A stretch of 15,423 nt of DNA from Muribaculaceae bacterium (lineage in GTDB: Bacteria; Bacteroidota; Bacteroidia; Bacteroidales; Muribaculaceae): contig VSPW01000024.1 of the NCBI GenBank assembly GCA_009775535.1, positions 1 to 15,423 on the forward strand. The letters are read 5' to 3'. The notes beneath the pieces are model-generated. The model was not told where the DNA came from, did no database searches, and saw only the letters and a program-made list of their open reading frames with translations. Both the position numbers and the translations under genes were made by a program. How positions within the stretch are numbered: position 1 is the first letter of the stretch; each line of letters starts with the position of its first letter. Of the stretch, positions 13,838 to 15,423 are shown one piece after another.

Positions 13838-15283
13838 TCATAGGTGTGTAGCCTTATTATGACTTCTGAGATATTCGATATAGTGGCCAATTCGGGCTAA
13901 CTGTGTCGGTATTTTTATATGTTTTGGGCATTTGTCCAGGCATTTGCCGCAGTTGATGCAATGTGACGCCTGACGTAATTTAGGCACAGAGCGGTCGTGT
14001 CCGATAAGGAATTCACGCCTTAGTCGGTTGTAGTCCGGGTCCATGCTGTCAACGGGTACGGAATCTGAATCAAGGCATAGATTGTAGTGCTCAAATATAG
14101 CCGGGATGTCTACTCCATACGGGCACGGCATGCATTGACCGCACCTGATGCATTGTACTTTCGGGTGTGTTGCTATTTCAAGGGCGATCTTTTCCAAGAA
14201 ATCAGCTTCGTCTTTAGATAGCGGTTCCAATGGAGAACATGTGTATAGGTTGTCCTTTAAGTGCTCCATATAGGTCATACCGCTTACTATAGTCAGTATG
14301 CCAGGCAGTGAACCGACAAACCGGATGGCCCATGATGAAATAGAATCGTTAGGCCGCCGTTGTAGCATCTTTCGTGTTACAGGTCGGCTTGCACTGCCCA
14401 ATGCACCGCCGGAAAGAGGGTCGAAGGCATTGATAGGGATACCGCGCTTTTGGAGTTCGTTATAGATGCTGTGTCCATTCGCTGCCTGTGGGTTGCCGGT
14501 GGCAGCATGATGCCAATCTATGAAATTTAATGAAATCTGGGCAAAATCCCATTTTACTTGACCTTCATCGTGCATCTTCATCAGTTGTTCTAGCTCTGCA
14601 GGGTCGCTTTCAAAAGAGAATCCAAGATTACGTATTACCCCTTTTGCCCGTTGCTCTTTCAGGAAATCAAGCATGCCGTTGTCTATGAACCTGCCATTGA
14701 AGTTTTCAGTACCACCACGGAAAGGCGAGTGGAGCAGGTAGTAGTCGATATAGTCTGTGCAAAGATATTCCAGGGATTTGTAGAACATTTCCTTGGACTT
14801 CTGTATTGGCCAAGTGTCAGGGTCGAAATTGGAGCACTTTGTTGCGATGAAATAAGACTCTCTAGGATGCTTGCTAAGGGCTTTCCCGATAGCGGCCTCC
14901 GACTTGCCGTTACAGTATACTGGGGCTGTGTTGAAATAGTTTATTCCGTTTGTTATGGCATAGTCGACAGACCGTTTTAGCACTGTCTGGTCTATTTCGG
15001 CAGATTTTTTGTATCCCGAAGATTTTCCTGATGTAGGAAGGTGCATACATCCGTATCCTAATATGGAAATCCGGTCACCATTTATAGGATTTGTCTTGTA
15101 TGTAAGTTTTCCGTCGGATGGGCGTATCTGATTACGTGGACGTTCAATGTCTCCTTTGTCTGTATGGGAACATGAGCCTACGGCTAATGCTGCGGCTGTC
15201 CCGGCTGCGATCTTTATGAAATTGCGCCGGGAAATGCCACTTTGTTCGATATTTTGCGATTTGTTTTCCACTATTTTTATCAT
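13838..15283 (-). CDS. Tat-signal aldo/keto reductase with two 4Fe-4S motifs
   Basis: 481-residue oxidoreductase of unknown substrate. Residues 18-38 form a twin-arginine signal (SRRNFIK, an Ala-rich core, then AVGSC), and C38 could be a lipobox cysteine, so the protein may be an exported lipoprotein. Residues about 60-350 are an aldo/keto reductase barrel: GYGCMHLPT, INYFNTAPVYCNGKSE, FIATKCS and DYYLLHSPF. Of the classical Asp-Tyr-Lys-His tetrad, Y123, K149 and H185 are seen, but the Asp position is N118. The C-terminal part has CxxCxxCxxCP (C378, C381, C384, C387) and CxxCxxCxxxCP (C442, C445, C448, C452), as in the Fe-S aldo/keto reductases of anaerobes. It lies 30 bases after a ferredoxin-type gene on the same strand, which suggests a shared redox role. 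It converges on thiL with a shared terminator. Confidence 0.88.
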   Translation of the reverse strand: MIKIVENKSQNIEQSGISRRNFIKIAAGTAAALAVGSCSHTDKGDIERPRNQIRPSDGKLTYKTNPINGDRISILGYGCMHLPTSGKSSGYKKSAEIDQTVLKRSVDYAITNGINYFNTAPVYCNGKSEAAIGKALSKHPRESYFIATKCSNFDPDTWPIQKSKEMFYKSLEYLCTDYIDYYLLHSPFRGGTENFNGRFIDNGMLDFLKEQRAKGVIRNLGFSFESDPAELEQLMKMHDEGQVKWDFAQISLNFIDWHHAATGNPQAANGHSIYNELQKRGIPINAFDPLSGGALGSASRPVTRKMLQRRPNDSISSWAIRFVGSLPGILTIVSGMTYMEHLKDNLYTCSPLEPLSKDEADFLEKIALEIATHPKVQCIRCGQCMPCPYGVDIPAIFEHYNLCLDSDSVPVDSMDPDYNRLRREFLIGHDRSVPKLRQASHCINCGKCLDKCPKHIKIPTQLARIGHYIEYLRSHNKATHL

Positions 15284-15313
15284 TGGGCTTTGAAATCAGT
15301 ACATTTTGTCATG

Positions 15314-15423
15314 CTAAATTGTATGATGGATTTCGATTCCCTCAACGTGTATCGCGGGGTAGTCTGATTTGATGGCAGCTACATTTCCTACAGGGCATAG
15401 GTATTCACAGGAACCGCATCCTA
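15314..15423 (-). CDS. 4Fe-4S ferredoxin-type protein, C-terminal end (partial)
   Basis: The minus-strand frame is open from the window edge to TAG at 15314-15316 and encodes 35 full residues. It begins GCGSCEYLCPVG, the end of a CxxCxxCxxxCP cluster motif whose first cysteine lies outside the window. The tail, ending VEGIEIHHTI, resembles the C-terminus of multi-cluster 4Fe-4S proteins (NapH/polyferredoxin-like) of Bacteroidales. The gene start and other domains are beyond the window, so the exact family is open. It precedes the aldo/keto reductase by 30 bases and is probably in the same operon. Confidence 0.8.
   Translation of the reverse strand, partial: GCGSCEYLCPVGNVAAIKSDYPAIHVEGIEIHHTI

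Overview
The window reads as chromosomal DNA of a member of the Bacteroidota, most likely order Bacteroidales. The evidence is the Bacteroidota-type promoter pattern (TTG, about 20 bases, then TAnnTTTG) at 8791-8822, the sodium-pumping methylmalonyl-CoA decarboxylase operon whose gamma subunit carries a lamin-tail domain, the beta-barrel lipid-anchored and Tat-type export signals, and weak Shine-Dalgarno sequences throughout. Family and genus cannot be fixed by eye. No insertion sequence, prophage, CRISPR array, tRNA or rRNA was seen; this looks like core chromosome rather than a mobile island.

Left part (1-2344, plus strand): a possible tail of an upstream gene, then a TrpB2-type tryptophan synthase beta gene, followed 17 bases later by a GH16 lipoprotein glycoside hydrolase interrupted by two in-frame nonsense codons (TGA at 1850 and TAA at 1889). 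A perfect 14-bp bidirectional terminator closes the region. Next (2362-3589, minus strand) is a tight three-gene unit: an uncharacterised 117-residue protein, a DUF2007 protein and a small outer-membrane beta-barrel protein.

Centre (3829-8592, minus strand): a five-gene operon in the order methylmalonyl-CoA epimerase, carboxyltransferase alpha subunit (MmdA), OadG-type gamma subunit with an N-terminal lamin-tail domain, biotin carrier protein (MmdC) and membrane sodium-pump beta subunit (MmdB). Together they would convert (R)-methylmalonyl-CoA, the mutase product, to (S)-methylmalonyl-CoA and decarboxylate it to propionyl-CoA while exporting Na+, the last part of succinate-to-propionate fermentation. 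A strong hairpin lies between mmdA and the gamma gene, and a 30-base palindrome ends the operon.

Right part: a 310-bp divergent promoter region (8593-8902) drives a plus-strand run of sppA, lpxK, purine nucleoside phosphorylase and thiL (envelope proteolysis, lipid A phosphorylation, purine salvage, thiamine diphosphate synthesis), ended by a bidirectional terminator at 13777-13808. Convergent to it is a Tat-signal, iron-sulfur aldo/keto reductase, preceded by the 3' end of a 4Fe-4S ferredoxin-type gene that runs off the window.

Nothing here is a clearly new system. The points most worth a second look are the doubly interrupted GH16 gene, the lamin-tail/OadG fusion, the hairpin inside the decarboxylase operon, and the apparently exported Fe-S aldo/keto reductase with Asn in place of a catalytic Asp.
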